A stretch of DNA of 64,000 nt, taken from the NCBI RefSeq assembly GCF_000235365.1, contig NC_016456.1, positions 62,001 to 126,000 of the forward strand. Direction: 5' to 3'. The notes beneath the pieces are model-generated. The model was given only the letters and a program-made list of their open reading frames with translations. It made no database searches and was not told where the DNA came from. Below, piece by piece: positions 63,461-64,000 of the stretch (positions are counted from its first letter, which is position 1; the number at the start of each line of letters is the position of its first letter). Source of the stretch: Eremothecium cymbalariae DBVPG#7215. Its lineage: Eukaryota > Ascomycota > Saccharomycetes > Saccharomycetales > Saccharomycetaceae. The translations under genes were made by a program, and so were the position numbers.

Positions 63461-64000
63461 TCAGACGCCACGTTCTCCTTGAATTATACTATGCCTCGCA
63501 TGGCCATGGAGGCAACCGCGGGTTTCGATGCGGCCTGCCTGCTTGTTGGTGTCCGAGTATGAACGTACGCCCTCCAGGACTTTTGTGAGCCACTCGAGTC
63601 CTTCATACACCCCTTCCCCTGAAGCCGCAGACACAGCCCTCAGATGCCAGGGCCTTGTCAGGCCCTGGCCAAGACCAAGCTGTTCGCAGACCTCGCTGTC
63701 GGAAAGCGCCCCTGCCAAATCGGTCTTGTTCGACAGCACCAGAAGCGGCTCGTCCTCTATTGTAGGGTTGGACAACAGTTTCCACAACTCTTCCTTGGAT
63801 CCTTTCAAGCTCTCGCCATCCGTCGCATCGACAATAAATATCAGTGCCCTGCAGTTCTTGTAATAGTCCCCAATGAAAATTGACCGGCTCAGCCCATGGC
63901 ATGGGTCCCAAGACGCCAGCACGACATTCTTATACTCTACCAGCTCAACTGGCAACCCGATCACAGGCCCACAATCACACACGTTCCCAAGACCCAGCTG
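63461..64000 (-). CDS. degenerate ARF-like GTPase, N-terminus outside the window
   Basis: 179 residues are visible before the stop; the start lies beyond the window edge. The frame aligns with Arf1 from the segment after the P-loop (LKLGEVV opposite LGLGNVC) to [10 protein letters not shown] (here GEGVYEGLEW). Key residues differ: switch I Thr in IPTIGF is Val, and WDVGGQ reads WDPCHG, so the switch II Gly-Gly-Gln is lost. NKTD and SAASGEG for guanine binding remain. A C-terminal tail of about 30 residues (GVRSYSDTNKQAGR onward) is absent from Arf1. The frame has no stops. It is either a fast-evolving, non-hydrolysing paralogue or a recent pseudogene whose frame is still open. Confidence 0.8.
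   Translation of the reverse strand, partial: QLGLGNVCDCGPVIGLPVELVEYKNVVLASWDPCHGLSRSIFIGDYYKNCRALIFIVDATDGESLKGSKEELWKLLSNPTIEDEPLLVLSNKTDLAGALSDSEVCEQLGLGQGLTRPWHLRAVSAASGEGVYEGLEWLTKVLEGVRSYSDTNKQAGRIETRGCLHGHARHSIIQGERGV

Overview
This window is nuclear DNA of a budding yeast of the family Saccharomycetaceae. Genes are compact, nearly intron-free and read with the standard code. Most can be named from close S. cerevisiae counterparts. The gene order is the pre-duplication (non-WGD) type: it interleaves two S. cerevisiae paralogous regions one gene at a time, so the species most likely belongs to a Kluyveromyces, Lachancea, Zygosaccharomyces or Torulaspora-like lineage. I cannot name it from this sequence.

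Region 1 (1-12.4 kb) interleaves the YER077C-YER080W and YIL070C-YIL072W blocks: AIM9, a YER079W-like gene, HOP1 (meiotic axis), ICP55, PCI8, MRX1 and MAM33. Several products are mitochondrial, and three of these genes carry Puf3-like sites after their stop codons. A synteny break follows, with SNA4 alone at 13.1 kb.

Region 2 (13.6-62.2 kb) interleaves YDL125-YDL137 with YDL176-YDL192: YDL176W-like, an IMPACT-family gene, DLD2, a PUT4-type permease (an extra gene here), HNT1, CDC48, PCL2/9, VCX1, YDL180W-like, YDL129W-like, RPP1B, INH1, a WD40 gene without an S. cerevisiae counterpart, LYS20/21, CDC53, SRF1, YDL183C-like, RPL41, VMA1 with an intein, YDL186W-like, PPH21/22, RDI1, RBS1, UFD2, RPL35 and ARF1. 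The window ends inside a second, very degenerate ARF-like gene on the minus strand.

Four spliceosomal introns are supported: HNT1, RPP1B, RPL35 and, unexpectedly, homocitrate synthase. The last is stop-free and a multiple of three, so both spliced and unspliced mRNAs stay open. The VMA1 intein keeps its splicing residues but has lost both LAGLIDADG catalytic aspartates. Functional themes are ubiquitin-dependent proteolysis (CDC48, UFD2, CDC53; two of the three have PACE-like Rpn4 sites), ribosomal proteins (each with an ATCACGTG box and Rap1-like sites), vacuolar acidification and Ca2+ transport (VMA1, VCX1), and mitochondrial functions. Starts were moved to the first sensible ATG wherever the longest open frame began at TTG or GTG. 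No tRNA, transposon, LTR, centromere or CRISPR array was recognised by eye.
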